Both the position numbers and the translations under genes were made by a program. The notes under the pieces were generated by a model. The model worked only from the letters and a program-made list of their open reading frames with translations, was not told where the DNA came from and did not search any database. This document shows, one piece after another, positions 11,993-22,715 of a stretch of DNA of 64,000 nucleotides. Origin of the DNA: Rhipidocladum racemiflorum (Eukaryota > Streptophyta > Magnoliopsida > Poales > Poaceae); contig CM070570.1 in the NCBI GenBank assembly GCA_036346355.1, positions 4,348,649-4,412,648 on the forward strand, in the 5' to 3' direction. Each line of letters starts with the position of its first letter. Positions within the stretch are counted from its first letter, which is position 1.

Positions 11993-12031
11993 GTAGAAAT
12001 TACGTCTTATATAATGGGATGGACGGAGTAT
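11993..12031. repeat. Remnant of a Stowaway-type MITE end
   Basis: TTACGTCTTATATAATGGGATGGACGGAGTA resembles the 3' terminal inverted repeat of the Stowaway elements that end in GGACGGAGGGAGTA. No partner end was found to the left, so it appears truncated. The surrounding 11850-12040 shows no other feature. Confidence 0.35.
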
Positions 12032-12041
12032 TTAAAAAAAA

Positions 12042-12310
12042 TCAAGCAAACCAAGTCCTAGGAAATTGGCGTTCTCGAGGGCGACGGGCAGCGGTGAGGC
12101 GCTCCACGTCGATGAAGCCGTCAACGCCAGGGAGGCCCGGATGGTCCAGCAGGAGGCAGAACAGAGGTCGTGGACGGAGGACAGCGGCGCCGCCGGCCGG
12201 GATGCGGGTACCGCCGCGGAGCTCGAGCTCCCTGGCCGCCCCCACGAAGGACGTGTTCCCGAGCGTCTTGAGATTTCCAAATTGCAACTCTTGCGCGCAT
12301 TGCTGCACTA
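12042..12310 (-). pseudogene. GC-rich coding-like relic of unknown gene
   Basis: On the minus strand this GC-rich stretch contains open frames with peptides such as GNLKTLGNTSFVGAARELELRGG and GVDGFIDVERLTAARR. It differs sharply in composition from the AT-rich repeats around it and looks like eroded coding sequence. There are vague echoes of the 14736-15365 gene (a V-H-D core followed by GF-D), so it may be a decayed tandem copy whose spacer was later hit by the LINE. This is weak. Confidence 0.25.
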
Positions 12311-12464
12311 CAGAAACAGACGTGTAAAACTACTCGATCAGATCGCTCAAACACATCCACGAGAACAACACTGGAATATCGAGCATTCTAATTGTTGGAT
12401 TGACAGCAACATTGCTAGAAGCAACCGATCAATCATACCGTAGTTAACGATCATCAAAAAAGGT

Positions 12465-14560
12465 AAACAAAGGCTCTGTAGGAGTCAAGATAAACAATAT
12501 AGAGAGCAATTTTTTCCAAACTGGTAAAGGGTTAAGACAAGGAGATCCTTTGTCTCCTATCTTGTTTAAAGCTACTAACTCAGGTTTGATTAAAGGTTTA
12601 TGCGATGACTTTTGTCCTGGAGGGATTGTCACTTTACAGTATGCTGATGATACTCTACTATTTATTGAGAACAATAAAGATTTTGCTTTTCACCTCAAAT
12701 GGTTTTTAACTTGTCATGAACAGATGTCTGGTATGAGGATTAACTTTAATAAAAGTGAATTAATTTCCATTGGTTGTGATAGAGAGGAAACAGATTATTT
12801 TGCTAGGATTTTTTGTTGTAAGATTGGTTCTTTCCCTATTAAATACTTGGGTATTCCTCTCCACTATGATATGTTAAGAAGGGAAGATTTTCAACCTCTT
12901 GTGGACAAAATTCTGAAAAGAATTGCAGGTTGGAGAGGAAAACTTCTCACGTGCAGTGGTCGGCTAATCCTTATTAAATCTTGTCTTGCTAGTATACCAC
13001 TGTATCTTCTTTCCTTTTTTAAATTCCCTAAGTGGGCTTTAGACCTAATTAATTCACATATGGCCAATTGTCTTTGGAATAATTTTGAAGGACATAGTAA
13101 GCTACACTTGGCTAATTGGCATCTTGTCTGTATGGATAAAAATTATGGTGGTCTTGGTGTTCCCAACCTTAGAGATCTTAACTTGTGTCTACTTGCTTCC
13201 TGGATCAAAAGGTATCATTCTAGTGAGTACAAGCATTGGAAAAGTTTGATTGATTTTAAATATAAAGCCAATAACCCAAATATCTTTGTCTATGATAATG
13301 ATCATAGTTCAGTATTCTGGAAAGGTATCTTGTGGGCTGCTCAAGCTATTAAATTTGGGTATAGATGGAAAATTGGTAATGGTAAGAAGATTCGTTTTTG
13401 GGAAGACATTTGGTTCGGCTCATCTTGTTTGGCAACCCAATTCTGGGATCTTTACATGTTAGTGAATGAGAAGGGTTACACTATTGCTGATATTTGGGAT
13501 GGGATTGATTGTAAATGTACTTTTAGAAGGATCTTCTTGGAGAGATTGATGATTAGGTGGTTTGAACTTGTAGAGATGGTTAAAAGTATAAATCTTTCTG
13601 AAGAAGATGATGCTCTCATTTGGCAGTATGATAGTAAGGGGGTATATTCAGTTAAATCGCTCTATATGGTTATCAATTTTAGAGGCGTGATACCTGTGTA
13701 TATTCCAGCTGTTTGGAGTCTGATTGTACCTCCGAAAATTCATTTCTTTCTTTGGCTTGTGTCTAATAACAAAATTATGACTAGAGACAATCTTCTGAAG
13801 AGAGGAATAGATAGAGGTTTATCTTGCTGTTTTTGCAATGAAATGGAGTCAGTCAATCATCTTTTCTTTGACTGTGTCATTGCCAGGAATGTTTGGTATG
13901 TAATCAGTGATTACTTTAGTGTCAAAATTGGATATAATTTCGAATCTGTGGCTCATTTTTGGTTGAGTAATGACAAAAATGCTGCCATTAATACTATTGG
14001 AGCTACTGTGATCTGGGTTTTGTGGAGCATAAGAAATGATATGATTTTTCGATTACAGAGTTGGGCAAATATAAAGATCGTGTGGAGGAGACTAGTGGTG
14101 CTTCTAAGAAGTTGGCGTCCTCTCTACAAGGAAGGGATGATGAACAAAGTTGAAGTGTTCTGCGAGCAAGTAGATTCCATACTACACGCCCCCCTGGCTT
14201 TGGAGTATGGAACAAGGTAGAGTTTAATGCTGAAGAGTGGAGCAAACTAACTGACAATACTGCGACTGCGAATGAGGATGCTGAATCTACTCCGGAACTT
14301 CATGAATGGGCTGATTACTTAAGTCGTCGTCATGGCTGAATGGAAATTTCGGTTTGACATGTTGTCCCAGTTCTCGGATTGATGTAATACTATCTTTACA
14401 GTAGTGCTAGTAACACGTTTTTGCTGGGATGGAATGTTGTTTTTTCTGTTTTGGACACCATGTTATGAGGTGGTGCCAACCTCATGTTCTACTACCTATG
14501 TTTTCTCTAATGGAAAACTGGGACATCATGTTGATGTCCTCTGGATCTAAAAAAAAAAAA
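12465..14560 (+). mobile_element. 5'-truncated L1-type LINE with 15-bp TSD
   Basis: The element carries the C-terminal part of a LINE ORF2, then a 3'UTR and a poly-A tail (14549-14560). It is flanked by the perfect duplication ATCATCAAAAAAGGT at 12450-12464 and 14561-14575. A perfect 15-bp TSD plus poly-A indicates target-primed reverse transcription and fairly recent insertion. The 5' truncation, to roughly 2.1 kb, is typical of LINE copies. It landed just downstream of the minus-strand gene at 14736-15365. Confidence 0.92.
12466..14220 (+). pseudogene. LINE ORF2 fragment: reverse transcriptase and zf-RVT
   Basis: The frame is open from the insertion point to a stop at 14218-14220 with no internal stops. 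It starts inside the RT palm (GKGLRQGDPLSPILF), has the catalytic YADDT at about 12640-12654, then GMRINFNKSE and YLGIPL. The long connection region follows, ending in the zf-RVT domain with WSLIVPPKIHFFLWLVSNNKI and CCFCNEMESVNHLFFDC. The endonuclease and the first RT motifs are missing because of 5' truncation. The clean frame agrees with a young insertion, but the copy is not autonomous. Confidence 0.9.
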
Positions 14561-14735
14561 ATCATCAAAAAAGGTTTGAATCATGCGAAACACACGTGAG
14601 GCCAGGGCCGCCGACACCACAACTAAACGAACATGTTCGATCGATCACGCCGCGACATGAAAAAGTAAAACGCAAGCAAGCGACCAAGTGATGTAGCGAA
14701 CGACCGAATGCTGAAGGTTTAGGAGACCGGGGGCC

Positions 14736-15365
14736 TCAATCGTCGCCGAAGCCGAACGCCGCATCCCGTGCCGCGGCGGTCAGGAGGACGAGGTCCACCG
14801 CCTGCGAAAACGCTTCACCGAGGTCCATGAAGCCGTTGAGTTGCTCTGCTTTGTAGGGGGCGTGCACCCACGGAGCATCGCCGCCGCCGTCGTCCTCGTC
14901 CAGCACCAGCAGGAGCCCGGCGGCGCCCAGGTGGCCGCGGGCGCTCTCTAGCGTGTCGTGCACGCGGCTGGCGAGCTCGACGATGTTCTGGAGCAGGCCC
15001 AGCGCGCGCCGAGAGCCGGGGTCGGCGAGATCGTCGACGGAGACAAGCGGTGCCGGCGCCCCCGGGCCTGGTGCGCCGCACCGGAGCGCGAGGTGGCGGG
15101 CCGCGCCTATGTTGGTCATGGCGAGGCCGAGCACCGTGGAGGCGCTCTCGAGCGTGCGCTGGGCTTCCTCCGTGCCGGCCACGATGGCGCACCACTCCTG
15201 CTTGTCGAGGACCACGACCACGTCGACCAGCCCGTGGAGCAGCCCTTGGAGGTTGCGGCAGTGGGCGTCCGCCATGACCACTCGCCGCTGTAACAGCGCC
15301 TTCCAAGTGGGCTCCTCTCCCGCTTCCACCTCCATCCCCGTCTCCGTCTCCATTTCCATCTCCAT
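14736..15365 (-). CDS. Intronless grass protein of unknown function (209 aa)
   Basis: A clean GC-rich 209-residue frame. The N-terminus is an acidic Met/Glu run (MEMEMETETG...), followed by TWKALLQRRVVMADAHCRNLQG and mainly helical Ala/Leu-rich sequence. The C-terminal segment is QLNGFMDLGEAFSQAVDLVLL...AAFGFGDD. There is no signal peptide or obvious transmembrane helix. A TATA-like TATTTAA lies at about 15420-15426, some 55 bases upstream of the ATG. Composition and codon use are those of an expressed grass gene. I do not recognise the family, and no function should be assigned. The LINE lies about 160 bp past its stop and could alter its 3' end. It is divergent to the 16128 gene. Confidence 0.6.
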   Translation of the reverse strand: MEMEMETETGMEVEAGEEPTWKALLQRRVVMADAHCRNLQGLLHGLVDVVVVLDKQEWCAIVAGTEEAQRTLESASTVLGLAMTNIGAARHLALRCGAPGPGAPAPLVSVDDLADPGSRRALGLLQNIVELASRVHDTLESARGHLGAAGLLLVLDEDDGGGDAPWVHAPYKAEQLNGFMDLGEAFSQAVDLVLLTAAARDAAFGFGDD

Positions 15366-16127
15366 CTCTCTGTGTGTGTCTCGGGACTCTCGATCTGTGC
15401 GTGCTCGTTTCTGCCGAGATTAAATAGCCGCAAGCGTATCTCACAACAGGGGTCTAGACGACAGTACACGACCGGACTAAGAGAGACCATCAGAAGCTTC
15501 CAATGACAAGTGGGGACGTTTGTACATGTACCCACATTCCGGTGATAGGATATTGTAAGTTAATCGAGTTCGAAATAGTGGGTCTATTAGCAACAGATTT
15601 TTGTGGGCCCCATGCCTGGTTTATTCGAAAATAAATTCTATGGTAACGTCTTTGCAAAGGGGCGCATGCAAAGACTATTTGGATGACGCCACGCGTCTTT
15701 ATGTCGGTGAATCTGCTCTGCATGCAATTAATGTCGTCGATTAATTAATTCCCTTAATTAATGCAATTAATCCCTTAATTAATGCAACGGCAGATTCACG
15801 CTACAACATGGCCCATTCGAAAGTGCACACACGACACCATAGAATTTATTTCCGGTTTATTCACCCCCCCCCCTCCTCCGAGAACTACCTCGCCGGCGTA
15901 AAAAAATGGTGACACCTTACGCGTTTAATAAGAGGATCTGTGTTAATTACAGTGATTTCACGGTAATTTCATTCGGCTTCCTACGCAAGGAACCCGATCC
16001 GCCACTGTAATTTACCCCGATGCCGTCGCATATTGCATCCCTATAAATAGCCCCCTTCTTCTACATCGCGCTCGTCCACCGCCATCAGACGCAGCAGATA
16101 AGGAGGGAGAGAGAGATATCCACGGCA
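15366..16127. promoter_or_regulatory. Divergent promoter region with TATA box at 16041
   Basis: This 760-bp spacer lies between two divergent intronless genes. CTATAAATAG at 16041-16050 is a good plant TATA box about 80 bases before the plus-strand ATG at 16128. Near 15740-15790 there are repeated TTAATTAATGCAATTAAT segments. A short run of C (15864-15874) and otherwise unremarkable sequence fill the rest. Confidence 0.55.
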
Positions 16128-17075
16128 ATGGAAGAGCAGGCTAACCGGTGGATGGAGCTGGCGCTGGTGGTGCCGGAAACCTTCCTGCTCATCGGCACTT
16201 CTGAAGAAGTCTTCACCAGCATTAACGACGCCTGCGACCTGCTCGGCGAGGACATTTGGGGCGTCGAGGTGATCAACGACGTCGAGTCGGCCTCGATCAC
16301 CTCCGGTGGCGGCGAGCACAGCTTCGGCCGCGAGGTCCCCTTGGGCACCACCTGTGGCGGCGACCACAGCTTCGGCGTCCGCTTGGACACCATCGGCCGC
16401 GGCGAGGACAGCTATGCCTATGGGGTACCCTTCAACCCCACCTGTGGTGGCAAGCACACCTTCAGCGTCCCCTTGGACACCAGCGGTGGCGGAAAGTGCA
16501 CCTTCGGCTTTGGGGCCCACCTGGAGACCACCGGCGGCGGCGAGCGCATCGACGACGACGACGACATCGAGATCACCCTGGACGACACGACCGGCGGTGG
16601 CGAGCACACCGACGACTTGGAGCTCCACCCCGGTATCGACGACTGGGGCAACCTCCTCGCCAGTGCGTTCGCCCCCGACGGACCCCTCACCGACGCCCAC
16701 CGCGAGATCACGCGCCTCCTCTCCCTCCACGGCGAGGCCGGACACGTCTTCGTCCTCTGCGCCGGGCGCCTCGGCCTCCAGCACGACGACGCGCCGTGGC
16801 AGAGGTGGAGGGAGCACCGGACTGCCGCCGTCGCCCGTGCCCACGACGCGCTGCTGAGGCTGAGCTCCGCCGCCTCGGCCGCCGCAGCGGCTGAGGATTG
16901 CATCCGCTGGTGGTCCCCCGAGTCCCCGCGCCGGAAGGATTGGTGGTCGGTGGCGAGGCAGCTAGTGCACGGCGCCAGGCGCGACGTCGACGGGGCGCGG
17001 GACGCGGTGAAGCTGATGCGGGACGCCGTGGCGCGCGAGTTCTTCGAGACCTGGATGATTCTGAAACACGCGTAG
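16128..17075 (+). CDS. Intronless repeat-containing protein of unknown function (315 aa)
   Basis: A 315-residue frame with a TATA box 80 bp upstream. Residues 1-55 form a globular N-terminal segment (WMELALVVPETFLLIGTSEE). Residues 60-165 are about seven imperfect tandem repeats of 14-20 residues built on GGGxHxFxxxLxTT (for example GGDHSFGVRLDTI and GGKHTFSVPLDTS), the last ones degenerating into Asp-rich text. Residues 170-315 are an Ala/Arg-rich helical domain ending VAREFFETWMILKHA. No signal peptide or membrane helix is seen. I do not recognise the family. The alternative frames over this GC-rich region are Arg/Pro-rich and not coding. Confidence 0.65.
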   Translation: MEEQANRWMELALVVPETFLLIGTSEEVFTSINDACDLLGEDIWGVEVINDVESASITSGGGEHSFGREVPLGTTCGGDHSFGVRLDTIGRGEDSYAYGVPFNPTCGGKHTFSVPLDTSGGGKCTFGFGAHLETTGGGERIDDDDDIEITLDDTTGGGEHTDDLELHPGIDDWGNLLASAFAPDGPLTDAHREITRLLSLHGEAGHVFVLCAGRLGLQHDDAPWQRWREHRTAAVARAHDALLRLSSAASAAAAAEDCIRWWSPESPRRKDWWSVARQLVHGARRDVDGARDAVKLMRDAVAREFFETWMILKHA

Positions 17076-18126
17076 CTGCTGCGGCGCGGCGCTAGCTCAA
17101 CGGCCTCTGTTTGTTCCTGCTTGTGCGCTGCATTTCCCAGCTTATGCAGGCTTACTTTAGCTCGCAGGTGGAGAGTTCTACAATGGAAATCGTTCTTGTG
17201 TCATTGTGTGTAGAATGTAGATGAACATGTGATTCATTGACCAGCCACGGTGGCAGTGAACTGGTCAACTCTTGGTCAATAAGTATTTTGAGATCAGATG
17301 GATCAGTTAGCTATATTGTGATTGTAGTACAATAAACACACGAGTCTCTCGGGTCTATGGAACTTTGCCTGTTGTTTTGCTTCTGATTGGAACTGTTCAT
17401 AATTTCTTTTTGCCATGATCTGTTACCATAGTACCTAACTGCCTTGCATATGCTGGGACTGCCCAGATGATTCATTGAATAGTTTCCACATTTTTTAGTA
17501 CCATATTTTTCGTTCTTTTGTGTCTGTTCTAGTGTGCTGCCCAGGTAATATTGCTGTGTAGAGTGGTTGTTTGATCCATCAAATTCGAGCATTAATCTGA
17601 AGTCAAATAACAGTTCGGCAATGTCCAGTGCGTTAGCAAGCTTCATGGAATGCACTTCATGTATTGAGGCAATTCCCAATGCCATAACTGGCCGGGGTAA
17701 GTCGAGTAATGTTCAAGTAAGAGTAGTAACGTTCTCACATGAAGATACCAAAACGTCGGACCAATCCTAACATCGTCGGCCTGACCATGACCACCTAATC
17801 AGGAGACGACGGCAGCGACAGTTGCCGCAGCTCATTTGGCAGAAAACAATCGAGTATATACTAGGATTCCAATACGTTATCACCGACATTTCCTTGAGGG
17901 TTGACATTCTCGTCGTCGTGCTAGCCACGAACCAGTCGGTAGTCAACCATCTCGCCACTGATTCCCTCCACTTCCCGACCTTGACTCGCTATATAAACTA
18001 AAAGTAACGTCCGCTCAAACAAGTTCAATCCAAACATCAAACTCTCTCGCTTCCATCGGAAAAAAAAGCTTAGGAGTCTTCAACACGAGAGAAGATCTAC
18101 TAGTGGTAGTAGGCCAGTAGCTGGGG
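17076..18126. other. Intergenic: 3'UTR and GT43 promoter
   Basis: 17076-17350 looks like the AT-richer 3'UTR of the preceding gene. TATATAAAC at about 17989-17999 is a TATA box roughly 130 bases before the GT43 start codon. Nothing else was recognised in this stretch. Confidence 0.45.
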
Positions 18127-19420
18127 ATGGACTCGGAAGAGAGGTGCAAGAGGAGGTTGCAGCTATGGAGCAAAGCCGCCCTACACTTCTCCATCTGCTT
18201 CGCCATCGGCGCATTCGCCGCTCTCGCGCCACTGGCCGCCACCGGCGCCCCGTCCGTCGACAGTCTCCGCGCCTCGTTTTTTCCGTCGAGCAGCGCTGTA
18301 GGAATGGCACCGCCGCCTCCTCTCCCCGACCTCGACCTCCTGCTGATCGTCACCGTCACACGGCCGGACGACGACGGCGTGTCACAGGAGGCGTCGCTGA
18401 CGAGGCTCGGGCACACGCTGCGGCTCGTCGCGCCGCCGCTGCTCTGGATCGTGGTTGGAGCCAAAAACAGCACGGCGACGGCGAGGGCGGTCCAAGTGCT
18501 GCGGGGCTCCGGACTCTTGTTCCGGCACCTCACCTATGCCGCTGAGAACGTCACGGGCTCCAACGACGAGGCGGACCACCAGAGGAACGTGGCGCTGAAC
18601 CACATCGAGCGGCACCGGCTCGCCGGGGTCGTCCACTTCGCCGGCGCCTCCGGCGTCTACGACCTTCGGTTCTTTCAACAGCTCAGGCAAACTCGGTGCG
18701 TCCTGCTTCTCTCCTCTCTTGCAGTTTTGCAGCATCTTTTCTCGTTTCGCTGAATTTTTCCCAACAGGGGCAAAGAACAGAAAGTTTTAGGGCAATCAAA
18801 ATGCAACATAATAACATCTGTTGTCCAATCCTTGATCCAGAGGCATTGCAGCATGGCCCATAGCAAATGTGTCATCAGCAGACCAGAGAATAACAGTGGA
18901 GGGACCAACGTGTAACTCATCACAAATCACAGGCTGGTACTCAAAGGATTCAAGCACTAATGAAACACAAATACTAACCCCTATGGGTGAAGAAGATACT
19001 GGTGCAATCAACAAAAGCTCAAGCTCTAGACCTCCTGAAATCAACATATCTGGACTAGGGTTCAAGAGCTCAATGCTATGGGATTCAGAAAGGTTCATCC
19101 GCAGGAATGACTCATCAACAGAGGCAACTCAGGTTTGTCAGTCAGAGTTCTGCAACGATAATGTATCCACAACATTGCAACCAGAATTTGATAGTTTACC
19201 TGACCATGGTTTTGGTGGTCTTCAGGACTTCATCCAGTTTGTGCGACAAATGGTGATCGGCGATGAAGAAAGGCGTAAGGGCATCCCTTTTGACTGCTCT
19301 GGGTCTCAGATAATGCTGTGGCACCTTGACATGCCAAGGCACGCTCCAGAAACTGAAGAACCGGAGACTCAACGGAAGCTAAGTCTAATGAAGATTGAAG
19401 AAGCGGACTACATGACATGA
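18127..19420 (+). CDS. GT43 family glycosyltransferase (IRX9-like), two exons
   Basis: Exons 18127-18695 and 18841-19420 join in frame (intron gt...ag, phase 2) to give 382 residues. The N-terminus has a type II membrane anchor at about residues 17-40 (LHFSICFAIGAFAALAPL), placing the catalytic domain in the Golgi lumen. GT43 landmarks follow: LLLIVTVTRPDD, TLRLVAPPLLWIVVG, NVALNHIERHRLAGVVHFAGASGVYDLRFFQQLR. The second exon gives GIAAWPIANVSSADQ, GPTCNSSQITGW, and near the end DHGFGGLQDFIQFVR and CSGSQIMLWHLDM. The usual DxD position reads FAGASGVYD, without acidic DxD, as in IRX9-type members. The family builds the xylan backbone of cell walls. The membership is well supported, while the exact orthologue is not. 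Confidence 0.85.
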
Positions 19421-19710
19421 TCCTGTTAGCTATGGGAGACCCATGTTGCCCTATAGTTATCACAATAGAATAGACAAAAGAACAATATCATGCAAAGCAA
19501 AACACAACCCATGCCACATTTCATGTATATCAGTTTCCATAACCAGGGGGCACAACACAATTGGTCCTTGGAAGTGCTAAACAGTGAATAGACCTGCTCT
19601 AAAACGGTCCAATGTTCTTTGTCCAGAAATTTTAGTAACACCTTCTAAGCATGAGTCTGGAGGCACAAAATTTATCCTTTCATTGCAAGAGTACATTTTG
19701 TATTATATAA
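19421..19710. other. Convergent 3' ends of GT43 and TIM14
   Basis: Only 290 bp separate the stop codons of two convergent genes, so their 3'UTRs probably abut or overlap. No repeat was recognised. Confidence 0.4.
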
Positions 19711-22191
19711 TCAAAAGGCCGATCCACCTCCTTTTGTTTTCCCTAGCAAAACATCTTTCGCCTCGTTGATCTTCGAAGCAAGGTAATGGCTTCCCCCTGC
19801 ATCGGGATGATTGGCAACCATGACCTTCTTATGTGCCTCTTTTACCTTCTCAGGATGGACATTTTCCCTAGAGACATCAAAAGATAGCAGAGCGCCACTT
19901 AACAAAGGCAGGCAACATAACACGTCTAAAATTGGAAGGTGCCAATGAAAAATTGTTGAATCACAAATCAATGACACTGCTTTAAATGCAAGAACGACTG
20001 ATTCACATGCAGAGATGCATTCTATTCAAATTTGGAAGGACATTGATATGGATCAGCAGCAGATTAGTAGTTTCAGTTTATCTGTCATGTGGCGAAAATA
20101 CTGTTCATACGCGAGTAAACAACATATGGGGTACTGTAGCACACATAGGGGCGGTACTGTAGCACGCATGGAAGGGATTAGATTAGTTAGGATTGAGATA
20201 AGTTTAGATTCCTTTAAATTAGAGATTGCTTTCTAACGGCCCAAGTAAGTCACACCTATAAAGGGATAGTATGTATCCATTATCTAGCAATTCATAAACT
20301 AAAATTTAGTTAATAGTAGCAGACGGCAAGTTTCCCGATTTGAAACCTAGTGATCGCTTCCGGCTAAGCAACAAGTTATTTGGGCCTATAACAGACATAC
20401 TCAGGAATTAATTCAATATGTTGGTAATAATTCGGTGTGTTCTTTTTAATCATTGGATACATTTTTTTTTGTGGTATAGTTCAGATAAAAACAAACTATA
20501 TCATGGCAAGGTGGGTCTCAATTTGACAGGGAAAATTTTAATTGACTTGCTGGTGAAAACTCAAAATAAAACGCAGATATGTGATATTGTATGTTAGTTA
20601 TCATTATGACTGATGATGGAGAGGGCACACATGATCCCAGCTTGAGATGGCAATTCTACGCTTCTAAACAGGCAATTGCCCCGAAGCCTAGTTTGGATGG
20701 GCTTGTAACTTAAAACAAGATTTATGATATGTTTATTATAGAAAAATTGCAGCTATCAACCTTCATGCTGGTGGTTAGTGTGGAGCATTGACTGCATATT
20801 TCCATTTTAATACGCAGTATTACCACATGATTTTTCAAAAGAGCTCCCTCTACAAAACAGATGCTTCACAAATTGTACTGCAGTAACCACTCTGTCCCCA
20901 TCGATGACTGTGAACTATTTACTTCCATTTTTCGGGGGATTTGGGCACCCATTTGGGGCAAAGTATGAGTGAAAGTGAAATCTCCTCATGTGTCAGATGG
21001 CAGAGGGCAGGGATAAGGGATCAAACCAAGTTCCCTGTGCCTTTCTTTCTTCCTTTCTTTCTTTCTTCCACCCACTGCCATTCCTAACCTCTAGTGTTGT
21101 GCTGTAGTCAATTCAACATAATTTGAGCTAGACTGCTAGAGAAATGAATAGCTGTATGCTAGAGAAACATAAATGATAATTGGCTGTGATATGAATATTA
21201 TGATTCTATATAACATGCACCTGACACCCAGGATTAAACCAGCTTCCCTTCGGGTCATTGTAGGTTGAAAGCCACCTTCATAGAATTTACGCATCCTTGG
21301 AACTATAGGCCTTGCCTTGTAAGCTTGCCAAGCTTGGACGCTATATCTACCCGCAAGAGCAGCAGCTGCAACCGCAAGTCCTGCTATGAGCGGCGTAGCC
21401 TGCAGAAATTGAATAGAAGTAAATAGCAACACTTGTAACTTTGTCGTGTTACATATCCAGCTTTAACTTTTTGTTAGGCACTCCCTATATTCATGCATCA
21501 AGGTGGAATTGAAACACCAGCTGGTCAAATAATCCAGAAGATAGAAAGATAAATAAACATCCACTGATAAGATGCACGAATAAAGGCAGCAAGAAATTGC
21601 TTGTAGTCTTGTAGATGACAAAGTACATAACTAAACATCCACGAGAGGTTATCGGACAACTATAGCAAAGAGAGCTTGAACTATCCAGTGAATGTGCTAA
21701 AAATCTAAAACATCATTCCATCCTAAAAAGCATCAGAAAGATAAGCAGGTGCAAAACACTTGCGAATAAAAAAGCTGGGATTTCCTCTAGCCTGATCCCA
21801 TTCTCGCAGATTACTAAAAGCTCGTTGCCACCAGGTAGCAACCACTAATCAGCGTACCGTAGGAATAGGCTCATGGCCTAATAAATCAGTAGAAGCATAG
21901 AAAATTGGGCATAAAATGTCATGACAGCCAGAAGAGTTTAGCGGAATCGTTCCCAATTTTAGATTAAACACCATGCTCCTGCCCGAAAGTCAAATAATAC
22001 CGCATTCCCCTTAAAAAATGGCACATTACCACTAATACGCTGCGAAATACCACAAAATTTAGCTGCAAGTGCCACTATAGATTAAACTCTATGTTGCTCC
22101 ATGAAAACATAATGGAGTCTTAACAGGAACAGGTGCACAGCCATAAAAATTAGTAAAAAGTGTGACTCTGTGTTTGAGTAGAGCTCACCAT
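19711..22191 (-). CDS. Mitochondrial import motor subunit TIM14/PAM18 (112 aa)
   Basis: Three coding exons on the minus strand: 22191-22189 (only the ATG), 21399-21221 and 19867-19711, all with GT-AG borders, total 112 residues. The protein is M-ATPLIAGLAVAAAALAGRYS (membrane helix), then WQAYKARP, FYEGGFQPTMTRREAGLILGVR, and a J-domain with the intact HPD motif (VMVANHPDAGGSHYLASKI) ending GGGSAF. This matches plant TIM14 in length and motifs. It is anchored in the inner membrane and its J-domain stimulates mitochondrial Hsp70 in the import motor with TIM44 and PAM16. The first intron lies immediately after the start codon. The gene shares a promoter region with the CNR8-like gene. Confidence 0.93.
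19868..21220. other. Intron 2 of TIM14, with possible LTR remnant
   Basis: This long intron carries at 20110-20400 a segment with a TATA-like CTATAAAGGG and flanking sequence resembling LTR text, but without recognisable ends. A CTTT-rich run lies at 21041-21069. No open reading frame of note was seen. Confidence 0.3.
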
Positions 22192-22715
22192 CTCCACGTC
22201 CAGCCAATACGGCGAGTTGGAAGCGACAGGGTACAAAGGAAGCGAGCAGTGAGGGAGCTTCACGCAGGAGAGCGATTGTCCGGGGCTAGGGTTCCGGAGA
22301 TCGCCGGAGAGGAGGTCGGCGTCGGTGGAGAAGCGGCTGGAGGCTCGCGGCGGAGGTATGGAGCCCTACTTGGGCTGGGCCTTTCTAATGCCCGAGTTAA
22401 AGAAAAGAGAAACGGCACAGGGCCCACTTGTCACTGCCACAAAAAATGCGGATCAACTAGTATACGTCTGCTCGCGAGAAAACGTACTCTCCAGGACCTG
22501 TGTTCTTGGTACGAAGGCGGGATCTATGGGGCACGCCTCCTCTTCGTGGAAGCCATCGTCTCCACTCCAAGGCTTCAAGCTCCACGCCACGCGCTTCCTC
22601 CACCTTGTTTTACCCGCGTCCCTCTTTCTCTTCGCCAAGTCTCCTTCTCCTCAACTGGCGACCACCTCGCTCTCGTTCCTCACCTACGTCTGCATCCACC
22701 TCCACACCTCTCGCC
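22192..22715. promoter_or_regulatory. Bidirectional promoter, TIM14 / CNR8-like
   Basis: The two start codons point away from each other with 524 bp between them. The spacer is GC-rich, lacks transposons, and must contain both 5'UTRs and core promoters. The close head-to-head arrangement suggests shared regulation, which is an inference. Confidence 0.5.

Noticed and set aside
16256..16903. Arg/Pro-rich and minus-strand Val/Gly-rich frames overlapping the 16128 gene
   Set aside because: They are shadow frames of a GC-rich coding exon. The 315-aa frame has the TATA box, start context and domain pattern.
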